From Telmatactis stephensoni (lineage: Eukaryota; Cnidaria; Anthozoa; Actiniaria; Isophelliidae): a DNA stretch of 64,000 nt. A program made the translations under genes and the position numbers. Location: NCBI GenBank assembly GCA_029948255.1, contig JALIZF010001724.1:496001-560000 (forward strand). Reading direction: 5' to 3'. The notes under the pieces are model-generated. The model was not told the origin of the DNA and ran no database searches. It saw nothing but the letters and a program-made list of their open reading frames with translations. Below are positions 12,156 to 24,754 of this stretch, one piece after another. Position 1 is the first letter of the stretch. Each line of letters opens with the position of its first letter.

Positions 12156-12615
12156 GTAAGACTTAACAACATTAAACAAATATCGTTTTACTGTTGTTAA
12201 TGGATTCTCAACACAAACAAATGTAAGCAAACTTACTTTTTCATCATTCTTTTCATTGAAAACTTGTTATAAAATAAATACTAGTTTCGATCTAAGCTGT
12301 GCTCCGTGATCAGACATGAGTCGTATGGTGGCTGCTACGTGTCAGTGTATGTAAATTTGTATGTAAATGTGTGCATGATTGTTCAATTGTCTCGTAATGA
12401 AAGCGCCCTTGTAAACCTTCGACTCGATCACGTTGAGCTGCGCCCTCGTAATTCAGCACTTAGCTGCAAGGAAGGGTGATGAGCTACTCCTAATTTATTT
12501 TATTTTATTATTTATTTTAAATACTGAGCAATTGCAACGTCATACTGTACTTTTTTATTTTTTTATTTTTTGCATATCCGTTATTGAATTATGGTTGCCT
12601 TTCTTTATCCCACAG

Positions 12616-12930
12616 CTGTTCCGCCAGTTCAAGTTCGTTTAAATGGAGGAACGAATTCTGGTCGACTTGAAGTCAGGTACCATGGTGTGTGGGGTACTGT
12701 GTGTGACGATAACTGGGACAGCAAGGACGCTGAGGTGGTTTGTCGTATGCTCGGGTACCCTGGAGTACAAAATGCCCTTCACACAAACTTTAGTCCTGTC
12801 AAAGGTATAATATGGCTAACAAACCTTGCTTGTACTGGTACAGAAGTGTCCATTGCCAACTGTCGTCATAATGGATGGGGATATGTAGGCTGTTGGCATA
12901 ACGAGGACGTTGGTGTCACGTGCAAGATGG
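12616..12930 (+). CDS. A-type SRCR exon, complete
   Basis: A 315-bp exon between TTTATCCCACAG and GG|GTGAGT, phase 1 at both ends. It reads [65 protein letters not shown]: a whole six-cysteine SRCR domain in one exon. The neighbouring B exon and the following L exon are in the expected order. There is no stop or indel. Confidence 0.88.
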
Positions 12931-13194
12931 GTGAGTTTAAAAGAAAACATGGTTTACTAGTTATTTTCATATTTTTCATTAGTTCCATAAACCTACATAT
13001 ACCTTAAACATAACATCGTCAGGATTTTAGTGCATTACTTAACATGACAATAATTGTTACAGCTTGTTGCTTGTTTTGCAGTTCCCGGGGAATGTTTCTG
13101 GAGTTTCACCTATGATTTTGCCAAATTAAAACAAGTATCGTTCGGAAATAAGTTTAAATAAATTTCTCCCATTAAAATTATGACCATGAAAATC

Positions 13195-13268
13195 ATACTG
13201 TCGTCATAATGGATGGGGATATGTAGGCTGTTTGCATAACGAGGACGTTGGTGTCACGTGCATAAGTG
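13195..13268 (+). pseudogene. A-exon 3' remnant (duplicate)
   Basis: CATAATGGATGGGGATATG through GACGTTGGTGTCACGTGCA repeats the end of the exon at 12616. The TGCAAGATGG end is replaced by TGCATAA, which puts a stop before the donor. It arose by local duplication between the A exon and L copy 2. Confidence 0.7.
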
Positions 13269-13420
13269 AGTTTAAAAGAAACCATGGTTTATTAGTTATT
13301 TTCATATCTTTCATTGGTTCCATCAACCTTCACATTCCTACACATAGTATCGTCAGTATACCGTGCATACCGTAACATGACAATAATTATAACAGCTTGT
13401 TGTTGGTCTTGCTTTTGCAG

Positions 13421-13530
13421 TCGCTGCTCCTCAGTTTACAGTAAGCCTTACATCAGTTGGACTGGCTTGCACTGTACGTCTTGTCATTAATCATGCTTCG
13501 ATGAACGCCCAAAGAAAAGAAGTTGATAAA
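13421..13530 (+). pseudogene. L exon, copy 2 (frameshifted)
   Basis: Has the acceptor TTTTGCAG and donor AAA|GTAGGT but is 110 bp. An extra A in CCCAAAGAAAAG shifts the frame near the 3' end. It is otherwise close to copy 1. Confidence 0.7.
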
Positions 13531-13699
13531 GTAGGTCAAACAAGTTACATGCACCTATTTATTAAAATAGTTCACTGCGTAGAGTACATTGAAAAACTCT
13601 AAGATCTGATATGGGCATCGATTATCAATGCAGTATACGGACCTATACAGTTAAATAGTTTGTTTGTTTGTTTGTTATTCAGGTCTTATGAAATACAAA

Positions 13700-14620
13700 T
13701 TCATAAACGTGGAATCGAAACGCTGACTCTTTGATCGTGCGATAATAATCGTTCCGTGTAACACAACGTCAACATAGCGTAAATTTGTATCCCAACTTCT
13801 AATTATGGTGGCCCGTAACTATTGATTTGTTTTTTGGGCATGAATTTCAATCGCGTCTTTTTACATCAAAACCGTGTGCGATTTCTGAGAAATTTGCAGC
13901 CATTTGTCTACAAGCCTTAACATTTGTACCGATAATGATTTTTCTGCGAATTAGATCAAATAATTCGAGACATCAGACGATCTTTTTAAATGGCTTTATG
14001 AGAAAAATTTGTTATAAATCTCAAAATCTAAGGTGAATTTTTTCCTATTTCGTTGATCAAGTAGAAAGTAATGGAGGACTACATACACCATGTATCGAAC
14101 CAATTTAATCCTTAGAAGTTGCGATACAAATTTGCGCTACGTTGACGTAGCTACAACGCAAAATTACAACGCAAAATTATGTAGTCAAAACTGCCGCCAA
14201 AATCTCAACAAAATTTCAAAAACAGAGAACCATATCTTCTATAAGAAAGACAAATGCCTATTGTAACTTGTGAACAAAATATGGAGACATGAGAAGCTAA
14301 ACGCCAATGTTATCCTCAAGCAAACTTGGGGAATATTTTTTGTGACCACGAAGTAGTCGAGGTGAACGTTGTAAATTTGTACTACCTCGACTTCTACAAA
14401 TTCTGTCGAATTCTTTCGTGAAATTTTCTAGATATGGGATAGAACAAGATGTTAACATACCTGTTGCCAAGTGTCGTTGTCTTTGCTGCACTAGGTATAA
14501 TTCAGTGAGCATTCAGAAGTGAGCAACTACATCGAGTCGACATTAAAGCTGCCAAGGTAAAACACTCATGGTTTGTTAATTTATTCAAAACAACACTTTA
14601 CTATCTATCCACTTTCTTTC
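13700..14620. other. Spacer with a local inverted duplication
   Basis: Intron-type sequence at about 13765-13805 (AATTTGTATCCCAACTTCTAA) recurs inverted at 14118-14150. The stretch between starts TGGTGGCCCGTAA, loosely like the terminus at 42409. From 14151 to 14620 I see no exon or known repeat. Confidence 0.4.
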
Positions 14621-14626
14621 TTCACA

Positions 14627-14905
14627 ATTCTGGTCGACTTGATGTCAGGTACCATGGTGTATGGGGAACTGTGTGTGACGACAACTGGGACAGCAAGGAC
14701 GCTGAGGTGGTTTGTCGTATGCTTGGGTACTCTGGAGTACAGGTTGCCAAACACACAAACTTTAGTCCTGTCAAAGGCATAATATGGTTTAGATATCTTG
14801 CTTGTACTGGTACAGAAATGTCTATTGCCAACTGTAGTCATTATGGATGGGGAAATGCATACAGCTGTCGCCATCACGAGGACGTTGGTGTCACGTGCAA
14901 GATTG
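14627..14905 (+). pseudogene. A-type SRCR exon lacking its 5' end
   Basis: From TTCTGGTCGACTTGATGTC onward it is a normal A exon ([43 protein letters not shown]) and ends at ATTG|GTAAGT. The first 40-50 bases and the usual acceptor are replaced by CTTTCTTTCTTCAC sequence, which might act as a cryptic acceptor tract. Confidence 0.7.
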
Positions 14906-15060
14906 GTAAGTCTTAAAGATAACATGGCTTATTAATTATATTCATATCTTTCAGTTGTTACATCAACCTACACATACCATAAACATAACATCGTCAGGAT
15001 TTAAGTGCATTACTTAACATGACAATAATTATAACAGCTTGTGTTTGTTTTACTTTTGCA

Positions 15061-15140
15061 GTCGCTGCTCCTCAGTTTACAGTAAGCCCTCATTGGTTGG
15101 ACTGGCTTGCACTGCTGATCTTGTCATTAATCATGCTTAG
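15061..15140 (+). pseudogene. L exon, copy 3 (truncated)
   Basis: The acceptor and first 75 or so bases match L. A deletion near CCCTCATTGG shifts the frame, and the 3' part jumps from AATCATGCTT to AGGTC. Confidence 0.7.
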
Positions 15141-15241
15141 GTCAAAATAGAACAGGAAAAGCTAAATGACATTATGTTAATGATCAACAGTATTGTTGAA
15201 ATAGTTTCCTTCTTCATCATGTCTTACTAAAAACTCAATCA

Positions 15242-15545
15242 CGTTCGTTTAGCAAGAGGAACGTCACCCAATTCTGGTCGAGTTGAAGTCAGGTACCATG
15301 GTGCGTGGGGTACTGTATGTGACAATGGATGGGACACAAAGACGTTGGGGTGGTTTGTCGTATGCTTGGGTACGCTGGAGTACAAGTTGCCAAACACACA
15401 AACTTTAGTCCTGTCAAAGGCATCATTTGGTTTGACAGCCCTACCTGTTCTGGTGGAGAAAGTTCGATTGCTGACTGCGGCAACGATGGATGGGGAAATG
15501 CAAACTGTAACCATGGCGAGGACGTTGGTGTCACGTGCAAGATGG
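15242..15545 (+). pseudogene. A-type SRCR exon with deletion
   Basis: Starts CGTTCGTTTAGCAAGAGG and reads [17 protein letters not shown]. The segment expected as GGGACAGCAAGGACGCTG is GGGACACAAAGACGTTG, which shifts the frame. The second half, [29 protein letters not shown], is open. There is no standard acceptor upstream. Confidence 0.65.
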
Positions 15546-15706
15546 GTGAGTTTAAAAGAAAACATGTTTTATTAGATATTTTCATATATCTCATTTGTTC
15601 CATCGACCTACACATACCCTAAACATAACATCGTACGTCAAGATTTCAGTGAATTACGTAACATGACAATAATTGTAACAGCTTGTTGCTTGTCTTGCTT
15701 TTGCAG

Positions 15707-15822
15707 TCGGTGCTTCTCAATTTACAGTAAGCAGTACATCGGTTGGACTGGCTTGCACTGCTGATCTTGCCTGATTATTAGTCATGCATCAATGCACGCT
15801 AGAGAAAAGACGTTAGTGAATG
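15707..15822 (+). pseudogene. L exon, copy 4 (degenerate)
   Basis: Good acceptor TTTTGCAG. It reads GASQFTVSSTSVGLACTADL, then an inserted CTGATTATTAG breaks the frame. The usual GTAGGT donor is absent. Confidence 0.6.
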
Positions 15823-15978
15823 AAGTCGAAATACAACGGGAAAAGCTAAAATGATATGTACTTTAATGATCACAGGTATTGTTGAAATAATTTGCATGTC
15901 TCTTTGTCAGGTCTTATGGAATATACAAATCAGTAAAGATATAATATAATAATATGTGACTTCACCCAATATAATTCT

Positions 15979-17679
15979 GGTCGACTTGAAGTTAGGTACC
16001 ACGGTGCATGGGGTACTGTGTGTGACTATGGATGCAGGGGCGGATCTAGCATTTTGGCTGAGTAGTTTCCAACACGACCGAAACTTAATATCATTAAATC
16101 CTATGATACCATTTACACTTTGCAAATTCTGAGCATTTAATAGCACCCACAATAAACACATTACAATTTTCAAAATCATGCGAAGTCAAACACTGATCAA
16201 GTCGTCGTCATAGGTTCAAGAAAAATATAACTAAATTTAATTTCACATCCAATCGATTTTATTCTAAAATATGGTCTAGGAAACTGTGTTTTTAGATAAT
16301 TTTTGAACTTATATCGAAATAATTTGATGAACAAAATGTTTTATTCGGCAAGAGTTGTAGCCGGTGTTATGTCACACAACGCAAAGTCACGCGCCTGAAA
16401 AGCCGGGGAAATCACTACAAATTCTTCACACCACAGTATTTTGTGTTTATATACACTTTGAATTGCTAATTGTAGTTAAAATAAGTTATATTTGCTACGT
16501 TTGTGTTTGAAATTATGTTCTTAAAAGTTTGCCGCCATGCTGGTGGACGTGAGACAAACCATCATACTGAAAATCAAGAATACGAATATCTATTATTAAA
16601 CTGAAAACCGAAATTATATTGCGCTGTCACAAGACCTCCCTAGGATTTTAGAGATCTTTATAAGTATCTTTTGGTTGGTTGTTTGAAGTGGGGGAAGCAA
16701 GAAACCAAATTCCAACGCACTGTTTGAAGGTCAGAGTTCGCGTATTATGAACATTTCAGTAAAACTACTCATATATAACATCAGCTGTCAATTGTAAATA
16801 TAGCTTACCGAGGAAACTGTTAGCTCAAGCTTAAACTTAGAGCTTAATATTTGCCCAATTTCCTTGTTTACGTTGAATTTCAATCGCAACAGTTCCACAA
16901 TTGAAGAAAGTTCGTTCGATCATGTGTTTAATTCTGTTCGTAACGAGTTCGAAGATTCCAATGTACAAAGAACCTCACCAGGGTAGGCTGGCCCTTTTAT
17001 ACTTTTGTCAGTAGTTTCTGGACTAGTTCACGCCGGTTTTAGCCAATCAGAATCAAGTTGAAATGGTAAATTTGTGCTTGGTTTGACTGTGGGTTTCCTG
17101 TGTGAACTACTTGTGGGGTGTTTTACTTCCTGTGAATCACTTCGGAAACTACTGGCGGGGTGTTTTATTTCCGGTGCAGTAGTTCACACAGGGATACCAA
17201 ACTGTGAACTAACACGTTATGATAGCTAGAAATTCCTATGGGACCCCTCCCTCAGCAAAACTTGAAAAGGCTACAAAAAAAGCCTGGGAACATGTGGGTT
17301 TCCTGTGGAAATAATTCAAAATGGCATCCAAATAAAGGTAAAATACGATTTAACTTGTTCCATTTGTATATTTTATTTGTATTATCTCAATAATTCTTTT
17401 TTCTGAAAAAAATCTCAGTAGTTTCCGGAAACTAAGTGAACTACTCTGGATCCGCCACTGATGGATGGGACAGCAAAGACGCGGAAGTGGTTTGTCATAT
17501 GCTTGGATACTCTGGAGTACAGGTTGCCAAACACACAAACTTTAGTCCTGTCAAAGGTATAATATGGTTTAGATACCTTGCTTGTACTGGTACAGAAATG
17601 TCTATTGCCAGCTGCAGTCATAATGGATGGGGATACACAAACTGTTACCATAACGAGGACGTTGGTGTCACGTGCATGA
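15979..17679 (+). pseudogene. A-type SRCR exon split by a hAT-like element
   Basis: 15979-16034 carries [20 protein letters not shown]. 17461-17679 continues with [20 protein letters not shown] to DVGVTCM and a GTGAGT donor. Between them lies a 1,426-bp transposon with a duplicated target. Removing the element and one target copy restores the reading across the junction. Confidence 0.8.
16035..17460. mobile_element. hAT-like non-autonomous transposon
   Basis: Begins CAGGGGCGGATCTAG and ends CTGGATCCGCCACTG, the inverse with two mismatches. It is flanked by ATGGATG at 16028-16034 and 17461-17467. CAGNGGCGGATC ends with a target repeat near 8 bp are typical of hAT elements. Here 7 bp match, so one base may have changed. 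Internal AGTAGTTTCC/GGAAACTACT motifs recur. No transposase frame is visible. Confidence 0.8.
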
Positions 17680-17835
17680 GTGAGTTTAAAAGAAACCATG
17701 GTTTATTAGTTATTTTCATATCTTTCAATTGTTATATCAACCTACACATATCATATACAAACATCGTGAGGATTTTAGTGAATTATGTAACATGACAATA
17801 ATTATAACATCTTGTTGCTTGTCTTACTTTTGCAG

Positions 17836-17944
17836 TCGCTGCTCCTCAATTTACAGTAAGCCCTACATCGGTTGGACTGGCTTGCACTGCTGATCTTGTC
17901 ATTAATCATGCTTCGATGAACGCCCAAGAAAAGAAGTTGATAAA
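17836..17944 (+). CDS. L exon, copy 5
   Basis: A 109-bp copy between TTTTGCAG and AAA|GTAGGT with the same reading as copy 1. It follows the hAT-split A exon by the usual intron of about 155 bp. Confidence 0.7.
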
Positions 17945-18009
17945 GTAGGTCAAAGAAGTTACACCTTTTTATTGAAATAGTTCACTGGGTCGAATACTCT
18001 AAAAAATTA

Positions 18010-19325
18010 ACTACTATAGGAAAATTCAATTGGATGACGAGGGAATTCCGCGTTGGAATTCGAGTGCGATTCCGTTTTTTCGAGTGAAATTCAATGTGAA
18101 TGTCGAGTTCAGGAAATGAATTTTCTTTGAATCCCATAGCGGACATAGAAACAATAAAAAGAGCAGATTCTGTCCATTTTTTTCAAAGCGCACGGCAAAC
18201 CATTCTAGAGCGCAAGACACAAAAATAGCCAGCGAATGAGAATGAAGCTGTAGTCGTGAATGAAAATCGTCTCACTTGCAAACTTACTTTGCTTCAACCT
18301 CGTGTCGAGTATTTGAGGAACAAAATTATTGTCAAACTACTGGGACATTTACTTTATTTGACTGAAATTGGAACTGAAAACCATGTAAACTTTGTTCTGG
18401 AGTAATGTCGATCTCATAATTAAATGGCAAAACAACACTTGTTTGTCGGGAAAATTGGTCTGGAGCATTTCATTGACACTGCGAAAAAAGTAAGGTTATC
18501 AAAGTAAAGTCGAGCGTTTTGTTCCCCTAACTATCAAAAGCTTGCTATTCAGACATGATAATAGTTTTCTATTCTTGCTGGGTTTTTTGGTTATGTTTTG
18601 AATGCCTTTTTACCGGTGTTTTTTTGGATAATTCGTTCTGACACTGGCTTCAGTTGAAAATAAATCGCTCAAACAAATCTATTGGACTGTGTATTTCTGT
18701 TGTTTTGTTTTCAAAAAAATCTATGACTGCATCCGGATATAATCTATTCTTTTTGTTTTGAAATAAGAGATATTTTTTTTCTACTGAAGGGATAAAACTA
18801 ATGTCGAAGTTGTCGAAAAACACCAGACTACGATCGACGGACTTCAAACGTTCCCTTTTCATATTATTTACTAGGCGTAAAAACTGTCCTTTTGCTATTA
18901 GTTATTGCGTCTTTTTCTTTGCTTGTTTTCTCATTATAATTGTTGGCAGCTATTGAAGTTTGTTTTTGAACTATTTTAAATTAAGTTTCGCTAAAAACAA
19001 AAAGAAGAAACACAGCAACCGCGCACTACCTTATTCTCCCTCAATGTTTTACCGTCAATATCTTTGGAAAAATATTTTCCTTTCTCTTGAAAGCTGTTGA
19101 ATCTTTTTTATTGGCTCGTATTTTCATTTTATATTAAACTACAAAAAATGATTATTTTTCAAACACCGATTATGAGAAGGAAAAGGAATAAAAGTATAAA
19201 CGTGCGGGTTACCTGTGTATCGTTGAATTCAGCTTTTTAGTGTTGAATTCCACGCTGAATTCACACAGTTGATAGCCAATCAGCGCGCGAGTTTGATGGG
19301 AGCTATGGGATTCTACAATGAACTA
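18010..19325. other. About 1.3-kb insertion in the post-L intron
   Basis: In other units the intron runs to a TTAACTACTTTTAAATAG block. Here TTAACTACT is followed by 1.3 kb before GAACTACTTTTAAATATG resumes. The ends (TATAGGAAAATTCAATTGG and CTATGGGATTCTACA) are only weakly inverted. No gene is recognisable inside. Confidence 0.45.
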
Positions 19326-19387
19326 CTTTTAAATATGTTTTTGTTGCTGTTGTTGTTCTTGTTGTTGGTGATGTTAATCAGGTCATA

Positions 19388-19603
19388 CACTACAAAAATG
19401 CGCGAGTAAATTTACTCAAAAACTTAAGTAAATCGGTGCATTCACGGTAACTCGCTTATTCAAGTAAATTTACTCAGTTATTTGAGAAAGCGTACTCAGT
19501 GACTCAAACTGATAACTGAATAATTTACTCGAATAAGTGGCATGAGTTACTGTGGATGCACCGATTTTAGTACTCGAGTTTTTGAGTAAAATTGCTTGCA
19601 GTG
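19388..19603. mobile_element. 216-bp TA-flanked MITE
   Basis: CACTACAAAAATGC and GCTTGCAGTG are the ends, with TA at both flanks. The arms ACTCAAAAACTT..CGGTGCATTCACGGTAACTC and their inverse pair over most of the length. Other units show the empty site CAGGTCTTATGAAATAC. The TA target suggests a Tc1/mariner-mobilised element. Confidence 0.8.
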
Positions 19604-19685
19604 TATGAAATACAAATCAATAAACGTGAAACCTCTAACTCTTGGACCGTGTTTTTTAATCCATTTGGGGAGAAGTCTGTACTTA

Positions 19686-19961
19686 GAGTGCATTTCATAT
19701 ATCTGTGAAATAAGATCAAAGTTATTTGTGCCTATTTAGTTGCTGTTTAGTCACTAGCATTGAGCCAGAACGTTTTTATAATAGAGTGATTTTCATCGGA
19801 CTGTGAAACAATTACTAATAGTCAGTGTTTAGTAGTGTCTAATAGTTGTATTGCAAAAAAAGAAAACAATGCCGGCAGAGTCTATTAGTGTCTATTAGCT
19901 TAGTAACTATTTCACAGTCCGGTGAAAATCACTCTATTTCACAGACATATGAAATGCACTC
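19686..19961. mobile_element. TAGAGTG MITE, outer copy
   Basis: Arms GAGTGCATTTCATAT..TGTGAAAT and ATTTCACA..ATATGAAATGCACTC with flanking TA. A second member of the same family is inserted in it (19784-19934). Confidence 0.75.
19784..19934. mobile_element. TAGAGTG MITE, inner copy
   Basis: GAGTGATTTTCATCGGACTG is mirrored by CAGTCCGGTGAAAATCACTC, with TA on both sides. The core contains AAAAGAAAACAATG, shared with the other members at 49002, 58390, 61928 and 62557. Confidence 0.85.
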
Positions 19962-19967
19962 TACTAT

Positions 19968-20185
19968 GGTTATTGGGGTATAAATGATGCTCACGTGATC
20001 TGTCAAATGCTTGGTTACAAGTCAAAACAGCTGGGGATTGAATTTGGCACATAAGAGGATGAGCAACAAAGATTCTCATGGCTAATGTGTGATGCAGAGT
20101 GTTCTCACAATGGATGGTTGAATGTAGACTCGGGTTCTAGTTTCACGTATAGATATCTAGCGCTGGTGTGGTTTCTCAGATAGAT
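19968..20185 (+). pseudogene. B-type SRCR exon remnant
   Basis: TATTGGGGTATAAATGATGC, CACGTGATCTGTCAAATGC and TGGTTACAA match the B core. It continues with GATGCAGAGTGTTCTCACAA, where part of the exon between is missing. Frames are broken throughout. The MITE at 19686 has replaced its 5' half. Confidence 0.65.
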
Positions 20186-20233
20186 AAAGGAAAGAATTGA
20201 AAACATAAAATAAATATCGTTTTACTATTGTGA

Positions 20234-20406
20234 AAGCCTGGTTTTCACTAGCGACGCAAACACAAGCGCAAGCAACATACGCAGACTCAGTGGTGTACTG
20301 TTCATTAGCGGTGCTTGTCTTTTCTCACACCTCGGTGATAAATGCAGTACTGAGTCTGCGTATGTTGCTTGCGCTTATGCTTGCGTCGCTAGTGACAACC
20401 AGGCTT
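20234..20406. repeat. Hairpin MITE, about 170 bp
   Basis: AAGCCTGGTTTTCACTAGCG is mirrored by CGCTAGTGACAACCAGGCTT. The inner arms continue through CAAGCGCAAGCAACATACGC. It interrupts the TTTTACTGTTGTTAATGGATT intron block seen in other units. Confidence 0.8.
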
Positions 20407-20409
20407 AAT

Positions 20410-22170
20410 GGATTTTCAATGCAAACATGCATATCCAATCAAACGACTTACTTTTTCATGCATTAATTAGGGGTTAACGCACTCAGCCAGTAAATTATGA
20501 TGCACACAGTCGAGTCCTTAACAACCACTGACCCAAATTGAGCGGGAAATTCAAATCTCTTCATGAGCTTTGTTGATTCCTTACAGAAGACAAAGCAATC
20601 ATAATGAGAACCCTACGAAGGTAGATATCTTTTCGATTAGTCGCCAGAATTTAGCTGTGCTTTTGAAATACGTTAGGTTGTAAATTCATTAGAGAGCACT
20701 GAACGATATGCAAATGAGCCAATTAATGGCGACTAAAAAACCGGGACTAAAAACATGTAACTCAAAAAAGATGTAATTTTTTTTTTGCCAATCATCAAAC
20801 TTAAGATTGCAAAATGAATCTTATATATGTATCTTTGTTTTGCACCTTCAGCCTCACTGAAAAGTCGTCGTGCTGATCAGTAAATAAAGCATTTTTCTCG
20901 AGCTCCATACAAAAATAGCCGTTTATATTATAGTTGTTAGTTTATTTTGACTTTCATTTGCACCTTCAGCCTGTGTTTGATCGACGTAATACGGAAAGCA
21001 ATAAAAACACTACTTTTGATAGCCCACTGACGCCATTTTGACCGAATTTCTTTGTAAATCACATCATTCAAGAGTCAAACTCGGATGAACATGGTTTGAA
21101 TCTAGCGCCAAAACAATAGAGAAAGTCCCGGATGTGTCCCTGAATTCTGTGCGATGTTAAGTCACTCAAAATAGTAATTCAAAATAGTTTAATAGCATTT
21201 GGTAATTTTAACAATACAAAATAAACTTTTCAAAATAAAGAAAGCTGGAAAATTACCGTGATACAAGAACTTTAGATTGTTAAAAGATAATAAACAGTTC
21301 TCAGAATCAATGTTTACAATTTGCTCGGTAAAATTGAAATCGTTCATATAATCAAGAACTACTTTTTTGGATCGTTAAAAGTGATTCAGCACTGAGTCCT
21401 AGAACTCTGTAAGTGAAAGGTCTAGAAAATTATCGCTGGAGTTTTGGATATAGGTTTAAACTGGCGACTTATGGTTGAAATGCTGCTAAACTATGGCACA
21501 AGAAGCCGGGAAGAAGAGCCGAAGGCTGAAGTACTCGTACTTGTGGCGACAGACTTTTTAAACTTTCTATGAGATAGGTTTTGGATAACCAGTCTAAAAA
21601 GCAGGAAATATTAAGATGAATTTGGAAAGTCGGTTAACTGGTTGTTGAAATATGTTGACTCAGTAAGCTTACTCCAAAAACTTCAATTACAGTTTACCTT
21701 AAGAGCAGGCACGCCAAGCAGTCTTCTTTTTGTTTTAAATATGCTTGTTAATCTTCTCTTTTTCGAAAAATCCTCAAATTTATCACCAGGAACATTTTTT
21801 CTTTCTCACTGTGCATTAATACCGTTGATTGTTGATTTTTATTACGTCGTATTATAACGTCGTGACGTGTTGCACGTCATAACCACGCGTCACGTGGTAC
21901 AAACTGACCAATCGGAAAACCAGAATTTGTACAGTGTATGAAAATTGAATAATAACATGAATGAATGAATGAATAACTTTATTTAAACACGATAAAATAT
22001 TCAGCATAGCTGGTGGGGTCGTGCAGTTATATAACCATGCTAACTTACTTTTTCATGCATTAATTTTCTTTTATCGAAAAAGTTTAGACGTTTTTCAAAT
22101 GTAGTAAATGTTCTCTTATATGTATTTTTGTCATTTCTTCTCTAATCCAGAAATGACTTTTGCATATCCG
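20410..22170. other. Intron/spacer without recognised gene
   Basis: No coding exon seen. GAATGAATGAATAACTTTATTTAAACACG at 21958-21990 looks like the tail of a minus-strand retroposon. The rest is AT-rich unique-looking sequence up to the conserved block TTTGCATATCCGTAATTGAA that precedes A exons. Confidence 0.4.
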
Positions 22171-22205
22171 TAATTGAAATATGGTTGCCTTTCTTTATCC
22201 CACAG

Positions 22206-22520
22206 CTATTCCGCCAGTTCAAGTTCGTTTACCTGGAGGAACAAATTCTGGTCGAATTGAGGTCAGGTACCATGGTGTGTGGGGTACTGTGTGTGACGAT
22301 GGATGGGACAGCAAGGACGCTGAGGTGGTTTGTCGTATGCTTGGGTACTCTGGAGTACAGGTTGCCAAACACACAAACTTTAGTCCTGTCAAAGGTATAA
22401 TATGGTTTAGATACCTTGCTTGTACTGGTACAGAAATGTTCATTGCCAGCTGTAGTCATAGTACATGGGGAGATCCAAGCTGTTACCATAACGAGGACGT
22501 TGGTGTCACGTGCAAGATTG
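22206..22520 (+). CDS. A-type SRCR exon, complete
   Basis: A 315-bp exon from CCCACAG to ATTG|GTAGGT, phase 1 at both ends. It reads [84 protein letters not shown]. All six cysteines are present and there is no damage. It follows a B remnant (19968) and precedes L copy 6. Confidence 0.88.
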
Positions 22521-22677
22521 GTAGGTCTTAAAGACAACATGACTTATTAATTATCTTTATATCTTTCAGTTGTTACATCAACCTACACATACCATAAACA
22601 TACCATGGTCAGGATTTCAGTGAATTATGTAACATGACAATAATTATAACAGCTTGTTGCTTGTCTTACTTTTGCAG

Positions 22678-22929
<252 letters not shown>

Positions 22930-23012
22930 TAAACATACCATGGTCAGGATTTCAGTGAATTATGTAACATGACAATAATTATAACAGCTTGTTGCTTGTC
23001 TTACTTTTGCAG

Positions 23013-23121
23013 TCGCTGCTCCTCAATTTACAGTAAGCCCTACATTGGTTGGACTGGCTTGCACTGCTGATCTTGTCATTAATCATGCTTCGATGAACGC
23101 CCAAGAAAAGAAGTTGATAAA
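23013..23121 (+). CDS. L exon, copy 7
   Basis: Apparently identical to copy 6 together with its upstream intron, hence a very recent local duplication. Same acceptor and donor. Confidence 0.7.
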
Positions 23122-23129
23122 GTAGGTCA

Positions 23130-24750
23130 AAGAAGTTACACTTATTTATTGAAATAGTTCACTGGGTCGAATACATTAAAAACTCCAAGGATATAAGAAT
23201 CAATGTAGTATACAATGAACTGCTTTAATTATAATAACATAGCTACAATCTTACGCGCGCTGTTGGCCAGAAAGCTATGAACTATTTGCCCATCTTTGTC
23301 ATCGTCTTTTTCAAATCATTCCTTTTTAAGATGGCGACACATATAGCGCGCGCTCTGATTGGCTGAAAAATATATGAACTATTTCCCCATAGGCTGCACG
23401 GCTCCGTTTTTTAAACGTTCTAGGCTCTGTTATAAGTCAATAAGACAACAGAAAGCCGCTTCCCCATCTCGTTAAAGACGAACTTGAGAAATATAAAGAA
23501 CTCTTAACAAACTAGAGTCGCACTCGGCTACGCCTCGTGCCACTCTTTCGTTTGTTAGTCGTTCTTTATATTTTCACTCGTGCGTCTATAACGCCATGGT
23601 CGCGCGGCTTTTTGTTGTCTACTTGATAAATAGATGTTGGTTTTTCTATCAGGTCTTATGAAATACAAATTAATAAACGTGAAAACTCTAACACTTAGAT
23701 CGTGCGATAATAATCGTTCCGTGTTACACAGCGTCAACGTCGCGCAAATTTGTGTCGCAAATTCTAAGGACTAAATTGGCACATGCTGCATGCAGTCCTC
23801 TTATGCCTTTATACTGGATTAATGAAAAATGAAAAAGATTCATTCCTTTATTTTGAATTTTTGACCAATTTTCCCAAAAAGCCATTTTTAAAGATTGTCT
23901 GATGTCTCAAAATATTTAATCTAATTGGCAGGTACAAATTTCAAGGATCAAAAACAAATGACTACAAATTTCTCAGAAAATGGACAAGGTTTTGATGTAA
24001 GTAAACTCGGCGATTAAAATTCATGCCCAACAAACAAATCAATAGGACCTTAATTTCTATTTGTACAGATAAGTCTTGATACCTGTTTCAATGTCATGTA
24101 CTTTAATATGTGGATACTTTATGTAATAATTAATGGGACGATAAGAACGACGCTTCGTTAGTTTGCTTAAAATTTATGGTTACCCTGCATGAAATTTGAC
24201 GCTGGGAAAGGATTTGACTTTAGAGGGATAGAAGGACGAGCATGTTAATTGGTTGCAGCGTTTGAAATAAATGGAATAAATTTGTGAATAAAAAAATAAA
24301 TCCTCTAAAATTTTGTGAAACTTCATTCAAATTCTCGTTAAAGTGCAAACTCGCCCTTAGTATAAAAAAATAGTAAAAATCTGTGAAATGTTTGAAATTG
24401 TATTATATTTCTCAACACTCGTATTCTAGCTCAATTGAATTAAGGTATGGGTAAAAATATTTATCAGCGGGACCAAATTAAAGTGAGTTAAAGACGAACT
24501 TTGGGAGTGATGGGGGGCCACCTCAACTAGTGAGTAATCCCTTTGCCGCTTGAAGTGGATCTGAGCGAGATATCGGGTGTACGTCCAACTGTTTATGGCT
24601 AATCCAATTATAAATTCCACGTAGACATTAGTCCCTGGACACTTATTAGATTTAATTTGTACCTTATTCTCTTTCGCATATGATTACGAGTATTGAGGAT
24701 AGCAATGAAGTATAACTGATTAAAAGAAAGAGGGCCTAATTATGTGATTA
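23130..24750. repeat. Duplicated spacer with hairpin at 23488-23580
   Basis: 23575-24130 parallels 8690-9190. The hairpin ATATAAAGAACTCTTAACAAAC..GTTTGTTAGTCGTTCTTTATAT is the counterpart of 8617. 24135-24250 parallels 30936-31050 and 55100-55215. No gene. Confidence 0.6.
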
Positions 24751-24754
24751 TTAT

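Noticed and set aside
14605..14925. Minus-strand frames over SRCR exons (also 22229-22540, 33993-34304, 31879-32259)
   Set aside because: Recurring antisense shadows of A exons.
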